Below are positions 40,333 through 49,750 of a DNA stretch of 64,000 bases, in pieces. The number at the start of each line of letters is the position of its first letter. Positions within the stretch are counted from its first letter, which is position 1. A program made the translations under genes and the position numbers. This DNA comes from Lactobacillus gallinarum DSM 10532 = JCM 2011 (GTDB lineage: Bacteria; Bacillota; Bacilli; Lactobacillales; Lactobacillaceae), in the NCBI RefSeq assembly GCF_001434975.1, contig NZ_AZEL01000011.1:1-64000 (forward strand). Reading direction: 5' to 3'. The notes beneath the pieces were generated by a model that saw only the letters and a program-made list of their open reading frames with translations, did not search any database and was not told the DNA's origin.

Positions 40333-41682
40333 TTAATACTTAAATGCTAAAGCACCCATTGGGTCCCATGGCAATAATTGAATTGGGTTATCCTTGCCTT
40401 CGTCGTAAGCCTTCTTGAGGTCTTCTGGCAAGATATCCTTGTTGATAACTGCTTGGTAAACAAATGAGTCAAACCATGAATCACTCATTACGAAGTAGCC
40501 CTTAAAGCCCGGCTTTTCACCCCATGAATTTTCAATTTTCCACTTAGTTGGCTTGCCATCAACAATGTCAACACCGGTGATGACCATTGCGTGGTCCATC
40601 ATGCTTTCGCCTGAGTCAAGCTTGTCAGCCTTAGACATTGAGAAGTCAACATCAAACAATTGATCACGGCGGTAAAGGTTAGTGTCAAGCAGACCAGCCC
40701 GACGTTCAGAATCCTTAACAACGTTTGAACCAAACCAAACAACTTCACCGCTCTTCAATTGCTTGATGATTAAATCCTTCATTTCATCAACCTTTAAGTT
40801 CAAGTGACGAACTTGACGACCGCCCTCAACGTTACCCAAGTATTCAACTGAGAATACCTTGTGGAAAGGCTTATCGCTGGTTGGGGCATTGATAGTTGAA
40901 ATGTGGTTAGCTAAATCCATACCAACATATTTATCGAAGAATTCTTTAGGTGTAATGTCCTTGTCGATGTGATAATTGTGATCATCATCACGGTATTCAA
41001 AGTTGAACTTCTTTGGTGGAACACCAAGTGAAATTGCGAGAACACGGAAGACATCGTTTAACATTTCTTCTTTGCGAGCTTGTACTTCGTCTTCTGATTT
41101 GCCAGCATTAACAAGTCTGCGTAATTCAAGACCGTCCTTACGAAGCAAAGTGTTCAAAGTATCGTTTAATGCACTTGAATTAGTTGCGTTAGCAGTTTCT
41201 GGGTAAACGCTCTTTGGCACAATACCGTATTTTTCGATGATGCCGCAAAGCATGTCCCATTGACCACCATCTTGTTGTGGGGTAGTGAATAAGAATGAAA
41301 CCTTACGATCGCCTAAGTCTTTATCAGCTGTTGCAATTACGTTTTCAAAGAACCAGTTAGATTTTTCAAATTTATCCCAGAAGTTAGTGTAGTTTTGAGA
41401 TAATTCAAAGTCCTTTAACTTAAACTTCTTTTGTAATGGGTGGCGCATAGTGTTTAAAGCACTAAACATCCAGCAACGGCCTGATTGTTTTTGATCAGCT
41501 GGCTTACCAGTATCAATTTCAATTGAGAAAGTTGGGTCTAGGTCGATCTTAGTTTGTAAGTTTTGACTTGCTTTGTAAATGCCATTTTCTTGTGCTGCGT
41601 GACTTGCAACGTTAAAAACAGGATGATTGATTAAATCATTTTCAAATTTTGCAATGGTATCATTATTAATTTCTTTTGCCAT
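40333..41682 (-). CDS. pepC: Aminopeptidase C (bleomycin hydrolase family)
   Basis: A 449-residue cytosolic cysteine aminopeptidase (peptidase family C1B), which forms self-compartmentalised hexamers and trims casein-derived peptides in dairy lactobacilli. The catalytic Cys is in QKQSGRCWMFSALN (about 70), the His in MMDHAMVITG (about 370) and the Asn in KIENSWGEKPG (about 391). The C-terminal tail, which acts in the active site, ends MGALAFKY. AAAAGGAGG precedes the ATG. Codon use is like that of the highly expressed translation genes. Length and sequence fit PepC rather than PepE/PepG/PepW paralogues. Confidence 0.96.
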   Translation of the reverse strand: MAKEINNDTIAKFENDLINHPVFNVASHAAQENGIYKASQNLQTKIDLDPTFSIEIDTGKPADQKQSGRCWMFSALNTMRHPLQKKFKLKDFELSQNYTNFWDKFEKSNWFFENVIATADKDLGDRKVSFLFTTPQQDGGQWDMLCGIIEKYGIVPKSVYPETANATNSSALNDTLNTLLRKDGLELRRLVNAGKSEDEVQARKEEMLNDVFRVLAISLGVPPKKFNFEYRDDDHNYHIDKDITPKEFFDKYVGMDLANHISTINAPTSDKPFHKVFSVEYLGNVEGGRQVRHLNLKVDEMKDLIIKQLKSGEVVWFGSNVVKDSERRAGLLDTNLYRRDQLFDVDFSMSKADKLDSGESMMDHAMVITGVDIVDGKPTKWKIENSWGEKPGFKGYFVMSDSWFDSFVYQAVINKDILPEDLKKAYDEGKDNPIQLLPWDPMGALAFKY

Positions 41683-41692
41683 TAAAAATCCT

Positions 41693-42012
41693 CCTTTTAA
41701 TGTATACCTCTTTATTTTATATTTTAGCTGATAAAAAGGAAGTAGTCTATTATTAGTATTGATATACCTATTTTAGATAAGATATATAAAAATTTTATAT
41801 CACGATAAAGATTAATTAAAAAGTTCGACCTATCTCGATTTTAGTAATGGGTACGATGCAGGGGTATTAAGATGTAGTAGTGAAAATAATGAAACTAAAT
41901 TGGTAGAGCAACAAACGACTTGGAATGGCTATAACAAAATAGATTTCAAGTTACCAGATGGTGCAAAATATAATCAATTGCAAAGAAAATAAGAGCCCAC
42001 GTATGTGGACTC
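41693..42012. other. 320-base gap with a gene remnant
   Basis: This stretch lies between the pepC start and the gene ending at 42013. It holds the AT-rich upstream region of pepC, a 59-codon remnant frame at 41816-41992 (see separate entry) and a shared terminator. Nothing else is recognisable. Confidence 0.7.
41816..41992 (+). pseudogene. C-terminal remnant of an unknown gene
   Basis: An open frame on the plus strand is bounded upstream by TAA (41813-41815). It has no convincing start and ends at TAA 41990-41992. It reads SSTYLDFSNGYDAGVLRCSS, then ENNETKLVEQQTTWNGYN, and ends KLPDGAKYNQLQRK. A terminator directly follows the stop, as expected for a real gene end. Thr/Asn/Tyr-rich composition would suit an exported or surface protein, but this is weak. 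Presumably the 5' part was deleted. Confidence 0.5.
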
Positions 42013-42018
42013 TTATTT
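41988..42018. terminator. Bidirectional terminator
   Basis: AATAAGAG-CCAC pairs with GTGG-CTCTTATT around GTAT. It serves the plus-strand remnant and the minus-strand gene, whose stop codon (42013-42015) lies inside the hairpin. Confidence 0.85.
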
Positions 42019-42315
42019 TGTGTAAGGCTGATGATACCAAATACTGTGAAATTCGGGATGCTTTTCAAAATAGTTGATAACTATTGGATCAAGTGGCCAA
42101 ATAGGGTAGCCGGATTCTTGGGCAACGGATAAAGCGGTAGGCATTTCCTTTTCTAATGCCTCTTCTAAATTAGAATTAGGATTAATAAAGAAATGATTCA
42201 TCACCCAAACGGTACCGTCATTTCTTTTTATTTTATCCATCGTCCAGCTACTGGTTAAAACGTTGCTATCATCATGATCTTCAAATGATAGATGTGATTT
42301 ATTAATGTCAAACAT
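42013..42315 (-). CDS. Small GNAT-like N-acetyltransferase domain protein
   Basis: A 100-residue protein that fits the short YjdJ-like GCN5-acetyltransferase group. A central MNHFFINPNSNLEEALEKEMPTALSVAQESG corresponds to the region of the acetyl-CoA loop, and WPLDPIVINYFEKHPEFHSIWY to the C-terminal helix-strand. The normal R/QxxGxG/A loop is replaced by NPNSNLEE, so catalysis is doubtful. AAAAGGTGA precedes the ATG. Function unknown. Confidence 0.55.
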   Translation of the reverse strand: MFDINKSHLSFEDHDDSNVLTSSWTMDKIKRNDGTVWVMNHFFINPNSNLEEALEKEMPTALSVAQESGYPIWPLDPIVINYFEKHPEFHSIWYHQPYTK

Positions 42316-42451
42316 AAAATTTCACCTTTTTAAAAGAAAAAATCACTCTTTTTTGCGTAATAAATAATAGAGAGTTAAATATTTTGTGTTTACTCAAAAC
42401 ATTGTAGAATATATATCTGTTAAATGAAAAGTAGTAAATGGAGTTATCGAA

Positions 42452-43003
42452 ATGAAAACACGCGGATTTGAAGTAGTAAAGAAGTATCAAGATAAGGAAA
42501 TTAATTTACCACGTCGTCAAACTTTAGCTAGTGCGGGTTATGATATTGAAGCTGCTGAAGATATCACTATTCCTAGCATTTGGCGCTTGGATTTCGTTAG
42601 AATCTTTCGCTTGATTCGTAATGGACATCAACTGTATCAACGCGATTTTGAAATGGCTGATAAAATTTTAAAGCCGATTTTGGTGCCAACTGGTTTAAAA
42701 GTTTATATGCCAGAGGATGAAGTGTTAATTTTGGCTAATCGCTCATCCAATACATTTAAGAAACACTTATCTTTACCTAACGGTATCGGTGTGATTGATG
42801 CAGATTATTACAATAATCCCAATAATGAGGGTGAGTTATTTGTTCAAATGTTAAATTACGGAGTTTGTCCACTGCATATCCATAAAGGCGATCGAATTGC
42901 ACAAGGAATTTTTATGAAGTATTTAAAAACCGATGATGACAATCCGATTAGTCGTGCGCGATTAAGTGGCTTTGGTTCAACTAATGAAGAGGAAGATGAT
43001 TAA
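42452..43003 (+). CDS. dut: dUTP diphosphatase
   Basis: A 183-residue trimeric dUTPase that hydrolyses dUTP to dUMP and pyrophosphate. The five motifs are present: [10 protein letters not shown] (I), ANRSSN (II), [16 protein letters not shown] (III), [10 protein letters not shown] (IV) and RLSGFGSTN (V). A stretch of about 25 residues ([20 protein letters not shown]) between motifs I and II makes it longer than the usual 145-150. The stop codon overlaps the radA ATG (TAATG). GGAGTTATCG lies before the ATG. Confidence 0.93.
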   Translation: MKTRGFEVVKKYQDKEINLPRRQTLASAGYDIEAAEDITIPSIWRLDFVRIFRLIRNGHQLYQRDFEMADKILKPILVPTGLKVYMPEDEVLILANRSSNTFKKHLSLPNGIGVIDADYYNNPNNEGELFVQMLNYGVCPLHIHKGDRIAQGIFMKYLKTDDDNPISRARLSGFGSTNEEEDD

Positions 43004-44379
43004 TGGCTAGAGTAAAAACACAATATAAATGTCGTTCCTGTGGCTATATCTCTGCTAGTTACTTAGGACGCTGTCCTAATTGTGGTGCATGGAATCAATT
43101 TGAAAAAGAAACTGAAGAAGTGCAAAAGCGGTCTACTAAGGCAACCGCCAGTCGTTTAATTCAAAAAACGGGAATTAATGAGCCAGTTCATTTGGATAAA
43201 ATTAAGGCGGAAAAAGAAGAGCGAATTCCAACTAAATCTGAGGAATTAAACCGTGTCTTAGGTGGCGGAATTGTCCCCGGATCTCTTGTCTTAATTGGTG
43301 GTGACCCTGGAATTGGTAAATCAACTTTAATGTTGCAGATTATGAGTGATTTGGCAGAAAAATATAAGGTTCTTTATGTTTCAGGGGAAGAGTCAGCTAA
43401 CCAAATTAAATTGAGAGCGGACCGTCTTGGAGTCGGTCAAAGCAATATGTTGCTTTATCCAGAAACGGATATGCATGATATTCGCGAACAGATTAATGAT
43501 GTTAAGCCGGATTTTGTCGTTATTGATTCTATTCAAACGATGAATGAACCAAGTCTTGATTCAATGACCGGTTCTGCTTCACAAGTACGTGAAGTCACTA
43601 GTGAATTGATGAAAATTGCTAAAATGGACGCGATTACCGTTTTCGTAATTGGACACGTGACTAAAGAAGGTGCAATTGCTGGTCCAAAAATTTTGGAACA
43701 TATGGTGGATACTGTCCTTTATTTTGAGGGGGATGAACATCATACGTATCGGATTTTGCATTCCGTGAAAAATCGTTTTGGTGCTGCTAATGAAATCGGG
43801 ATGTTTGAGATGGAAAATGAAGGATTACGTGAAGTAACTAATCCATCATCGATTTTTCTTGATCAAAGACTGCCTAACTCAACCGGTTCAGCCGTGGTAG
43901 TTTCACTAGAAGGAACACGTCCGCTTTTGGCAGAAATTCAAGCTTTGGTAACACCAACTGCATTTGGTTATGCTAAAAGAACTACTTCAGGAATTAGTTT
44001 TAATAAAGCATCATTATTGTTAGCCGTGCTTGAAAAAAGAGGCAATTTGATGCTTCAAAATCAGGATGTTTATTTAACGGCTACCGGTGGTATTAAGTTA
44101 AATGAACCGGCAATCGATTTGGCAATTGCAATGTCAGTTGCATCAAGTTATACCGATAAAGAAATTTCGCCTACTGATTGTTTCGTAGGTGAAGTAGGGT
44201 TGACCGGCGAAGTACGCCGCGTTGATAAAATCGAAGCAAGAGTAAAGGAAGCTGCTAAGGTAGGTTTTAAACGTATTTTTATTCCTAAACACAATATGTA
44301 TCAAAGCTTAACGGAAAACGGGATTGAAGTAATTCCGGTTTCTAGTATTCCTCAAGCATTAAAATTAGTTTTTGGTTAG
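43003..44379 (+). CDS. radA: DNA repair protein RadA
   Basis: A 458-residue RecA-related branch-migration ATPase. It has an N-terminal zinc finger CRSCGY...CPNCG (10-27), Walker [11 protein letters not shown] (about 101-110), the RadA-specific KNRFG motif (about 258) and a C-terminal Lon-protease-like domain (about 290-458). The start overlaps the dut stop. dut-radA-gltX is a common Firmicutes order. Confidence 0.97.
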   Translation: MARVKTQYKCRSCGYISASYLGRCPNCGAWNQFEKETEEVQKRSTKATASRLIQKTGINEPVHLDKIKAEKEERIPTKSEELNRVLGGGIVPGSLVLIGGDPGIGKSTLMLQIMSDLAEKYKVLYVSGEESANQIKLRADRLGVGQSNMLLYPETDMHDIREQINDVKPDFVVIDSIQTMNEPSLDSMTGSASQVREVTSELMKIAKMDAITVFVIGHVTKEGAIAGPKILEHMVDTVLYFEGDEHHTYRILHSVKNRFGAANEIGMFEMENEGLREVTNPSSIFLDQRLPNSTGSAVVVSLEGTRPLLAEIQALVTPTAFGYAKRTTSGISFNKASLLLAVLEKRGNLMLQNQDVYLTATGGIKLNEPAIDLAIAMSVASSYTDKEISPTDCFVGEVGLTGEVRRVDKIEARVKEAAKVGFKRIFIPKHNMYQSLTENGIEVIPVSSIPQALKLVFG

Positions 44380-44385
44380 CACAGA

Positions 44386-44414
44386 TTGAATTCTTCCTAT
44401 ATAACGAGTAAACT
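44386..44414 (+). promoter_or_regulatory. gltX promoter
   Basis: TTGAAT at 44386-44391 and TAAACT at 44409-44414 with 17-bp spacing in the radA-gltX gap. No T-box features are seen. Confidence 0.5.
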
Positions 44415-44454
44415 AAAATTGTTTGAATTTACTATTTTGAAAGAGGCATGAATT

Positions 44455-45954
44455 TTGGCTAAAGAAAAAATCCGTGTAAGATATGCACCAAGTCCAACTG
44501 GTCACTTGCACATTGGTAACGCACGTACTGCACTTTTTAACTATTTATTCGCCCGTCATAACAAGGGTACTATGGTATTGAGAATTGAAGATACCGACCA
44601 AAAACGTAACGTTAAGGGTGGTTCCAAGTCTCAGATGGAAAACCTTCACTGGTTAGGTATTGACTGGGATGAAGGTCCAGATAAAGGTGGAGACTACGGT
44701 CCATACCGTCAATCAGAAAGAAAAGAAATTTACCAAAAGTACATTGATCAATTGATCGATGAAGGTAAGGCATACTACTCATACAAGACTGAAGAAGAAC
44801 TTGAAGCTCAACGTGAAGAACAACGTGCTATGGGTGTTGCACCTCACTACACTTATGAATATGAAGGCATGACTGCTGATGAAATCAAGCAAGCTCAAGA
44901 AGAAGCTAAGGCTAAGGGCTTAAAGCCAGTTGTTCGTATTCATATTCCAGAAATGGAAACCTACTCATGGGATGATATCGTTAAGGGCCACCTTGAATTC
45001 GAATCAGACACCATCGGTGGTGACTTCGTTATTCAAAAACGTGATGGTATGCCAACTTACAACTTCGCCGTTGTAATTGATGACCACTTGATGAAGATTA
45101 CCCACGTACTTCGTGGTGATGACCACGTTTCAAATACACCTAAGCAATTAGTTGTTTATGAAGCACTTGGTTGGAAACCACCTAAGTTCGGTCACATGAC
45201 TTTGATCATTAACTCAGAAACTGGTAAGAAGCTTTCTAAGCGTGATGAATCAGTTCTTCAATTTATTGAACAATATCGTGACCTTGGTTACTTGCCAGAA
45301 GCTATGTTTAACTTCATTACTCTTCTTGGTTGGTCACCAAAGGGTGAAAACGAAATCTTTAACAAGCGCGAATTCATCAAGCAATTTGATCCAGCTCGTT
45401 TGTCTAAGTCACCTGCTGCATTTGACCAAAAGAAGCTTGAATGGATTAACAACCAATACATCAAGAAGGCTGATCGTGATACCTTGCTTGACCTTGCTTT
45501 GAACAACTTGCAAGAAGCAGGTTTAGTTGATGAACATCCAGCTCCAGAAAAGATGGAATGGATTCGTCAATTGGTTAACATTTACTCAGTACAAATGTCA
45601 TACACTAAGCAAATCGTTGACATGGCTAGGATCTTCTTTGAAGATACTAAGGATCTTTCAGATGAAGAAATTGAAGAAATCAAGAATGATGATGGTCGTG
45701 GTGTAATTGAAGAATTCAAGAAGCAATTAGACCTTATCCCAAGATTTACTTCAGTTCAAATTATGGGTGCTATTCAAGCTACTCGTAAGGCAACTGGCGT
45801 TAAGGGCAGAAAGCTCTTTATGCCAATCAGAATTGCTACTACTCGTTCAATGGTGGGCCCTGGTATTGGTGAAGCTATGGAACTTTTGGGTAAGAAGCGT
45901 GTGGTTGAACACATCGACTTAACCTTAAAGCAAATGAGTGAAAATGGTCTTTAA
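44455..45954 (+). CDS. gltX: Glutamyl-tRNA synthetase
   Basis: A 499-residue class I synthetase. The HIGN form of the HIGH motif is in [15 protein letters not shown] and the KMSKS motif is KKLSKRD (about 260). The GRGVIEEF to [10 protein letters not shown] region is the anticodon-binding part. In organisms without GlnRS it also charges tRNA-Gln. TTG start, eight bases after GAAAGAGG. An ATG at 44448 opens only a four-codon frame. Codon bias is that of a highly expressed gene. Confidence 0.97.
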   Translation: MAKEKIRVRYAPSPTGHLHIGNARTALFNYLFARHNKGTMVLRIEDTDQKRNVKGGSKSQMENLHWLGIDWDEGPDKGGDYGPYRQSERKEIYQKYIDQLIDEGKAYYSYKTEEELEAQREEQRAMGVAPHYTYEYEGMTADEIKQAQEEAKAKGLKPVVRIHIPEMETYSWDDIVKGHLEFESDTIGGDFVIQKRDGMPTYNFAVVIDDHLMKITHVLRGDDHVSNTPKQLVVYEALGWKPPKFGHMTLIINSETGKKLSKRDESVLQFIEQYRDLGYLPEAMFNFITLLGWSPKGENEIFNKREFIKQFDPARLSKSPAAFDQKKLEWINNQYIKKADRDTLLDLALNNLQEAGLVDEHPAPEKMEWIRQLVNIYSVQMSYTKQIVDMARIFFEDTKDLSDEEIEEIKNDDGRGVIEEFKKQLDLIPRFTSVQIMGAIQATRKATGVKGRKLFMPIRIATTRSMVGPGIGEAMELLGKKRVVEHIDLTLKQMSENGL

Positions 45955-45970
45955 TTAAAGACGATTAGAA

Positions 45971-46003
45971 AAAGAAGCTGCAGATAACTGCAACTTCTTT
46001 TTT
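45971..46003 (+). terminator. gltX terminator
   Basis: AAGAAGCTGCAG/CTGCAACTTCTT-type stem (one mismatch) with loop ATAA and a T run. Confidence 0.86.
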
Positions 46004-46007
46004 CATT

Positions 46008-46016
46008 TGCTAAAAT
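46008..46016 (+). promoter_or_regulatory. cysS promoter (extended -10)
   Basis: TGcTAAAAT at 46008-46016 directly after the gltX terminator. No good -35 is seen. Confidence 0.5.
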
Positions 46017-46054
46017 AAGGATAGCTATTTTTACAGAAGGGATAAGTGTTAGCC

Positions 46055-47479
46055 GTGAAAGTATATAATACACTGACGCGTAAAAAAGAAGAATTTAAAC
46101 CTTTAGTTCCAGGACAAATTAGCATGTACGTCTGTGGACCTACTGTGTATAACTATATTCACATCGGAAATGCTCGTAGCTCAATTGCCTTTGATACTAT
46201 TAGACGCTATTTGGAGTACAAGGGCTATAAGGTTAAGTATGTTTCTAACTTTACTGATGTTGATGACAAGATGATTAACGAAGCCCGTGCTGAAGGCACC
46301 ACGGTTCCTAAGTTAGCTGAAAAGTTTATTAATGCGTTTTTAGAGGATACAACTGCTTTAAATATCGAGCCGGCAACACTGCATCCCCGTGCTACTCATG
46401 AAATTAAAGAGATCATCAATTTTGTTCAAACTTTAATTGATAAGGGCTATGCTTATGAGAGTCATGGTGATGTTTATTACCGTGCTAAGAAATTTAAGCA
46501 TTATGGACAGCTCAGTGATCAAAATATTGAACAACTTGAAGAGGGCGCTTCAGAACATATCAATGATGAAGAACAAAATCGAAAGGAAGACCCAATTGAT
46601 TTTGCTCTTTGGAAAGCTCAAAAAGAACCAGATGAAATTGCTTGGAATTCTCCATGGGGCAAGGGGCGTCCAGGTTGGCATATTGAATGTTCAGTAATGT
46701 CTACTAAATATTTAGGTGACACAATTGATATCCATGGCGGTGGTCAAGACTTGGAATTTCCGCACCATGAAAATGAAATTGCCCAAAGTGAAGCTAAAAC
46801 TGGTAAAAAATTCGTTAATTACTGGCTTCACAATGGTTTTGTGACTGTGGGTAAGGATCAAGAAAAAATGTCTAAGTCATTACACAACTTTGTGACTGTA
46901 CACGACATTTTAAAAGAAGTTGATCCACAAGTTTTGCGTTTCTTTATGGCAAGCGTACAATATCGTCGTCAGATTAATTATTCTGCAGAAAACTTGCAAC
47001 AAGCTGCTACTATTTTAGATAGATTTAAAAATACTTTAGTTAACATCAATTACCGTCTTGAAGATGACACGCCAAGTGAAGATTCAAGTGAGTTAGCAAC
47101 TGCTATTAATAAAACAAATGAAGAATTTGAAGCTGCAATGGATGATGACTTTAATGTTCAAAATGCTTTAACCGCTATTTATGATTTGTTGCCAGTAATT
47201 AACGCTAATGCCAATGCAGAAAAAGCTGATAAAGAATCATTGAAGCTTTTTAAGGATAAGCTTTCCGCATGGCTGTTGGTATTTGGTATCGATACTGAAA
47301 AGCTCTGCAGTCAAAGTGCAGGTTCAAATGATGATGAAATTGATCAATTGGTTAAAAAGCGTGATGAAGCACGTAAGAACAAGGATTGGGAAACTAGTGA
47401 TCAAATCCGTGATCAATTAAAAGAAATGGGTATCACTATTCAAGATACTCCACAAGGGACAAGGTGGACTCGTGATTAA
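46055..47479 (+). CDS. cysS: Cysteinyl-tRNA synthetase
   Basis: A class I synthetase of about 474 residues. [17 protein letters not shown] holds the first zinc Cys and the HIGH-type motif. HIECSVMS and [13 protein letters not shown] hold the remaining zinc ligands, and EKMSKSLHN is the KMSKS loop. Start is uncertain: GTG 46055 ([13 protein letters not shown]) matches the family N-terminus. GTG 46046 (three residues longer) is only three bases from AAGGGA. The mrnC start lies in its last codons. It heads cysS-mrnC-rlmB. Confidence 0.95.
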   Translation: MKVYNTLTRKKEEFKPLVPGQISMYVCGPTVYNYIHIGNARSSIAFDTIRRYLEYKGYKVKYVSNFTDVDDKMINEARAEGTTVPKLAEKFINAFLEDTTALNIEPATLHPRATHEIKEIINFVQTLIDKGYAYESHGDVYYRAKKFKHYGQLSDQNIEQLEEGASEHINDEEQNRKEDPIDFALWKAQKEPDEIAWNSPWGKGRPGWHIECSVMSTKYLGDTIDIHGGGQDLEFPHHENEIAQSEAKTGKKFVNYWLHNGFVTVGKDQEKMSKSLHNFVTVHDILKEVDPQVLRFFMASVQYRRQINYSAENLQQAATILDRFKNTLVNINYRLEDDTPSEDSSELATAINKTNEEFEAAMDDDFNVQNALTAIYDLLPVINANANAEKADKESLKLFKDKLSAWLLVFGIDTEKLCSQSAGSNDDEIDQLVKKRDEARKNKDWETSDQIRDQLKEMGITIQDTPQGTRWTRD

Positions 47480-47915
47480 AATAAAGAAATTAACGGAAGA
47501 AGAAGTAAATCCGGATACTTTGAATGGACAAACGCTTGCCTATTTGGGGGATGCAGTTTATGAAGTAATCATTCGCCGTCATTTAGTTAAAGGCGGAATT
47601 GTTAAGCCGCAGGTCTTGCAGCGTGAAGCGACTCATTATGTTTCAGCTAAAGCTCAAGCCGGCTTAGTTACTAAATTGCAAGATGAAGAGCGATTAACTG
47701 AAGCTGAATTAACAGCTTTCCGCCGCGGTCGTAATGCCAAGAGTCATACTAAAGCTAAAAATACTAGTTTAAAGACCTATCAATTATCCACTGGTTTTGA
47801 AGCTATGATTGGTTATCTTGATTTATTGAATAAAAATGATCGCGTTCAAGAGTTGACTGAATGGTGCATTAATACCGTAGAAGAGGATGGATTAAAAGAT
47901 TATGACTTCAAGTAA
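47472..47915 (+). CDS. mrnC: Mini-ribonuclease III
   Basis: A 147-residue RNase III domain without a dsRNA-binding domain; in B. subtilis it matures 23S rRNA ends. The signature [15 protein letters not shown] (about 23-38) carries catalytic acidic residues, and [11 protein letters not shown]-like [12 protein letters not shown] (about 115-126) the second set. GTG start inside cysS (8-base overlap). Overlaps rlmB by 14 bases. Confidence 0.95.
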   Translation: MIKIKKLTEEEVNPDTLNGQTLAYLGDAVYEVIIRRHLVKGGIVKPQVLQREATHYVSAKAQAGLVTKLQDEERLTEAELTAFRRGRNAKSHTKAKNTSLKTYQLSTGFEAMIGYLDLLNKNDRVQELTEWCINTVEEDGLKDYDFK

Positions 47916-48654
47916 AGATTTCGTTTTTGGGCGCCATGCTGGTCTTGATTATTTAAAGACACAAAGTGCTGATAAAATTAATAAAGTATTTTTACAACAT
48001 GGTATTCAAGAAGATTTTGCTAATCAGGTTTATGTTATTTGTAAAAAGAAGCGATTAGTAATTCAAAATGTGCCTAAAAATAAACTTGATCGTTTGGTTG
48101 ATGGTGGTAATCATCAAGGCTTAGTTTTGGCTATTTCTAGTTTTGAATATGCCGATTTAAGCAAATTATTGGATCAATTTGATGATGAAGGTAAAGAACC
48201 ATTTTTATTGATGCTTGATTCAATTGAAGATCCTCATAATTTAGGTTCAATTTTGCGTTCTGCTGATGCCACTGGTGTTGACGGGATTATTATTCCTAAG
48301 CGCCATGCAACAGGATTGACCTCAGTTGTAGCAAAAACTTCAACAGGGGCAATCGATTATGTGCCAGTTGCTCGCGTCAATAATTTGGTACAAACTACCA
48401 AAGAATTAAAAAAGCGCGGCTATTGGGTATTCGGAACAGATATGGCTGGTACGGATTATCGTGAATGGAATGCTAAAGGGAAAACGGTTTTAGTAATTGG
48501 TAATGAAGGTAAGGGAATTGCGCCATTGCTTAAAAAGCAAATGGATCAAACAATCACTTTACCAATGATTGGACATGTGCAATCTTTGAATGCGAGTGTG
48601 GCTACAGGAGTTTTACTTTATCAGGCTTATAATAGTAGACACCCGTTGCATTAA
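47902..48654 (+). CDS. rlmB: 23S rRNA 2'-O-ribose methyltransferase RlmB (TrmH family)
   Basis: A 250-residue SPOUT methyltransferase, with an N-terminal L30e-like RNA-binding domain (about 5-85) and a C-terminal knotted SAM domain. Motifs are IEDPHNLGSILRSADATG (1), IGNEGKGIAPLL (2) and LNASVATGVLL (3). It probably methylates G2251 (E. coli numbering) in 23S rRNA. Co-transcribed with mrnC, pairing rRNA cleavage and modification. Confidence 0.94.
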   Translation: MTSSKDFVFGRHAGLDYLKTQSADKINKVFLQHGIQEDFANQVYVICKKKRLVIQNVPKNKLDRLVDGGNHQGLVLAISSFEYADLSKLLDQFDDEGKEPFLLMLDSIEDPHNLGSILRSADATGVDGIIIPKRHATGLTSVVAKTSTGAIDYVPVARVNNLVQTTKELKKRGYWVFGTDMAGTDYREWNAKGKTVLVIGNEGKGIAPLLKKQMDQTITLPMIGHVQSLNASVATGVLLYQAYNSRHPLH

Positions 48655-48662
48655 TTAATAGA

Positions 48663-48697
48663 GGTGGACAAAGAGATGGCTTTGTCCATCTTTTTTT
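48663..48697 (+). terminator. cysS-mrnC-rlmB terminator
   Basis: An 11-bp stem GGTGGACAAAG/CTTTGTCCATC (one G-U) with AGATGG loop and seven T. Confidence 0.9.
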
Positions 48698-48764
48698 ATA
48701 CAGGGAAATAGTTGTGTGACAATAAACGTTTGTTTTCTTCTCGACTTCAGAGGGCTACAGGTAT

Positions 48765-48789
48765 TCTCAACGAAGAAAAGTTGAGAGGA
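48765..48789 (+). promoter_or_regulatory. Hairpin covering the sigH ribosome binding site
   Basis: TCTCAAC (48765-48771) pairs with GTTGAGA (48780-48786) around an 8-base A-rich loop. The 3' arm runs into the Shine-Dalgarno AGAGGA (48784-48789), so the stem hides part of it. Confidence 0.6.
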
Positions 48790-48796
48790 AATATAA

Positions 48797-49342
48797 ATGC
48801 AAGCTAAAGAAAAGAAGTTGATTAAGCAAGTTAAAAGAGGAGATGACGAAGCCTTAAAGGAGTTGTTTACTTTATATCAACCCCTAGTCAACAAAGTGCT
48901 GAAGGGATATTATTTACGTCATTATGATCAAAATGATTGGCAGCAAGAGGCGATGATTATTTGTTATGAAGCGGCCATGGTTTATTCTGAGCGTAAAGGC
49001 AATTTTGCGGGTTTATATAAAGCTAAGTTGACTAATCATGCGCGAACTTTGGTACGCTATCATACTGCATTAAGGCGGCGAACGTATAATAATTCGGTTT
49101 CTTTAGAGAGACTTGATTTGCAAAGTATTAATGAGCCTAAACGTTCTGAACTCGCGATTCCAATTGATGATACTTATAATAATTTTGTCAAAAGCTTATC
49201 CCGGCTTGAACTAATTGCATTATTAACAATTTTAGGTGAGATGAGCGTTGAGTATGTAATTAATCATTTGAATATTGGAGCTGCCAAACTATTACGGGCG
49301 AGATCTAGAACGATTCAAAAGATGAGGAATGTTCTTTTTTAA
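48797..49342 (+). CDS. sigH: Sigma factor of the SigH/ComX type
   Basis: A 181-residue sigma-70-related protein. Region 2 is recognisable (LFTLYQPLVNKVLKGYYLRHYDQNDWQQEAMIICYEAA to KAKLTNHARTLVRYHT, about 22-92). Region 4 (about 125-181) is short and degenerate. Position after cysS-mrnC-rlmB and before rpmG-secE-nusG equals that of sigH in B. subtilis; yacP is missing. In lactobacilli such genes are linked to competence expression. A hairpin masks the binding site. Chromosomal codon use is relaxed, implying low expression. Confidence 0.82.
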   Translation: MQAKEKKLIKQVKRGDDEALKELFTLYQPLVNKVLKGYYLRHYDQNDWQQEAMIICYEAAMVYSERKGNFAGLYKAKLTNHARTLVRYHTALRRRTYNNSVSLERLDLQSINEPKRSELAIPIDDTYNNFVKSLSRLELIALLTILGEMSVEYVINHLNIGAAKLLRARSRTIQKMRNVLF

Positions 49343-49377
49343 TATTTCAATTTGTAGCTGATCAAAAGAAAGTGCGG

Positions 49378-49383
49378 TATAAT
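49378..49383 (+). promoter_or_regulatory. -10 before the 72-residue protein
   Basis: Perfect TATAAT at 49378-49383, 35 bases before the start; TTGTAG (49352-49357) is a distant -35 candidate (20 bp). Confidence 0.5.
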
Positions 49384-49417
49384 ACTAAATGTAGAATATT
49401 TTAGGAGGTAATTTAAG

Positions 49418-49636
49418 ATGGCAGACGAAATTATTAAGACTGCATTGTTAGACCGTCACATGAAGGAAGCTTTTGACTGGAGTGATTCAAACATGCCAGT
49501 TAGAGATGCCCTTTGGGACTACTTTATGGAAAAGAATGGTAGAGATACCATGAAGGCGGAAGAAGATATGCTTCCATTTTTGAAAGACTCAGATGATAAA
49601 ATCGAAGCCTTCGTTAACGAAAATCTTAAGAAGTAA
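49418..49636 (+). CDS. Conserved-looking small acidic protein
   Basis: A 72-residue soluble protein, acidic, starting [22 protein letters not shown] and ending [12 protein letters not shown]. It has a strong TAGGAGG binding site, its own promoter, its own terminator and codon use similar to highly expressed genes. No membrane segment, signal peptide or known motif. I do not recognise a family; it is not the ribosome-linked yacP that might be expected nearby. Confidence 0.75.
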   Translation: MADEIIKTALLDRHMKEAFDWSDSNMPVRDALWDYFMEKNGRDTMKAEEDMLPFLKDSDDKIEAFVNENLKK

Positions 49637-49693
49637 ATCCGACTAAAAAACAATGTTCTACGCACCGTGGTCACGCATGTTTGACTACCAAAG

Positions 49694-49722
49694 ACAGCTA
49701 CTCTCCGGTAGCTGTTTTTTTG
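49694..49722 (+). terminator. Terminator
   Basis: ACAGCTAC and GTAGCTGT around a 6-base loop, then seven T. The 57 bases between it and the preceding stop codon hold no recognisable RNA. Confidence 0.88.
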
Positions 49723-49750
49723 TTGCAAAGAATGAATAAGGATTAAATTT

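Noticed and set aside
42308-42490. Minus-strand 60-codon open frame upstream of dut
   Set aside because: Phe/Tyr-rich translation of AT-rich intergenic DNA, no binding site, overlaps the dut start.
44448-44462. Mini-ORF ATG-AAT-TTT-GGC-TAA over the gltX start
   Set aside because: The binding site GAAAGAGG is placed for TTG 44455, and the ATG is only one or two bases from it, so a leader peptide is unlikely.
49637-49693. tRNA- or small-RNA-like sequence before the terminator at 49694
   Set aside because: Only short GTGG/CCAC-type pairings; no cloverleaf, no promoter, no conserved element recognised.
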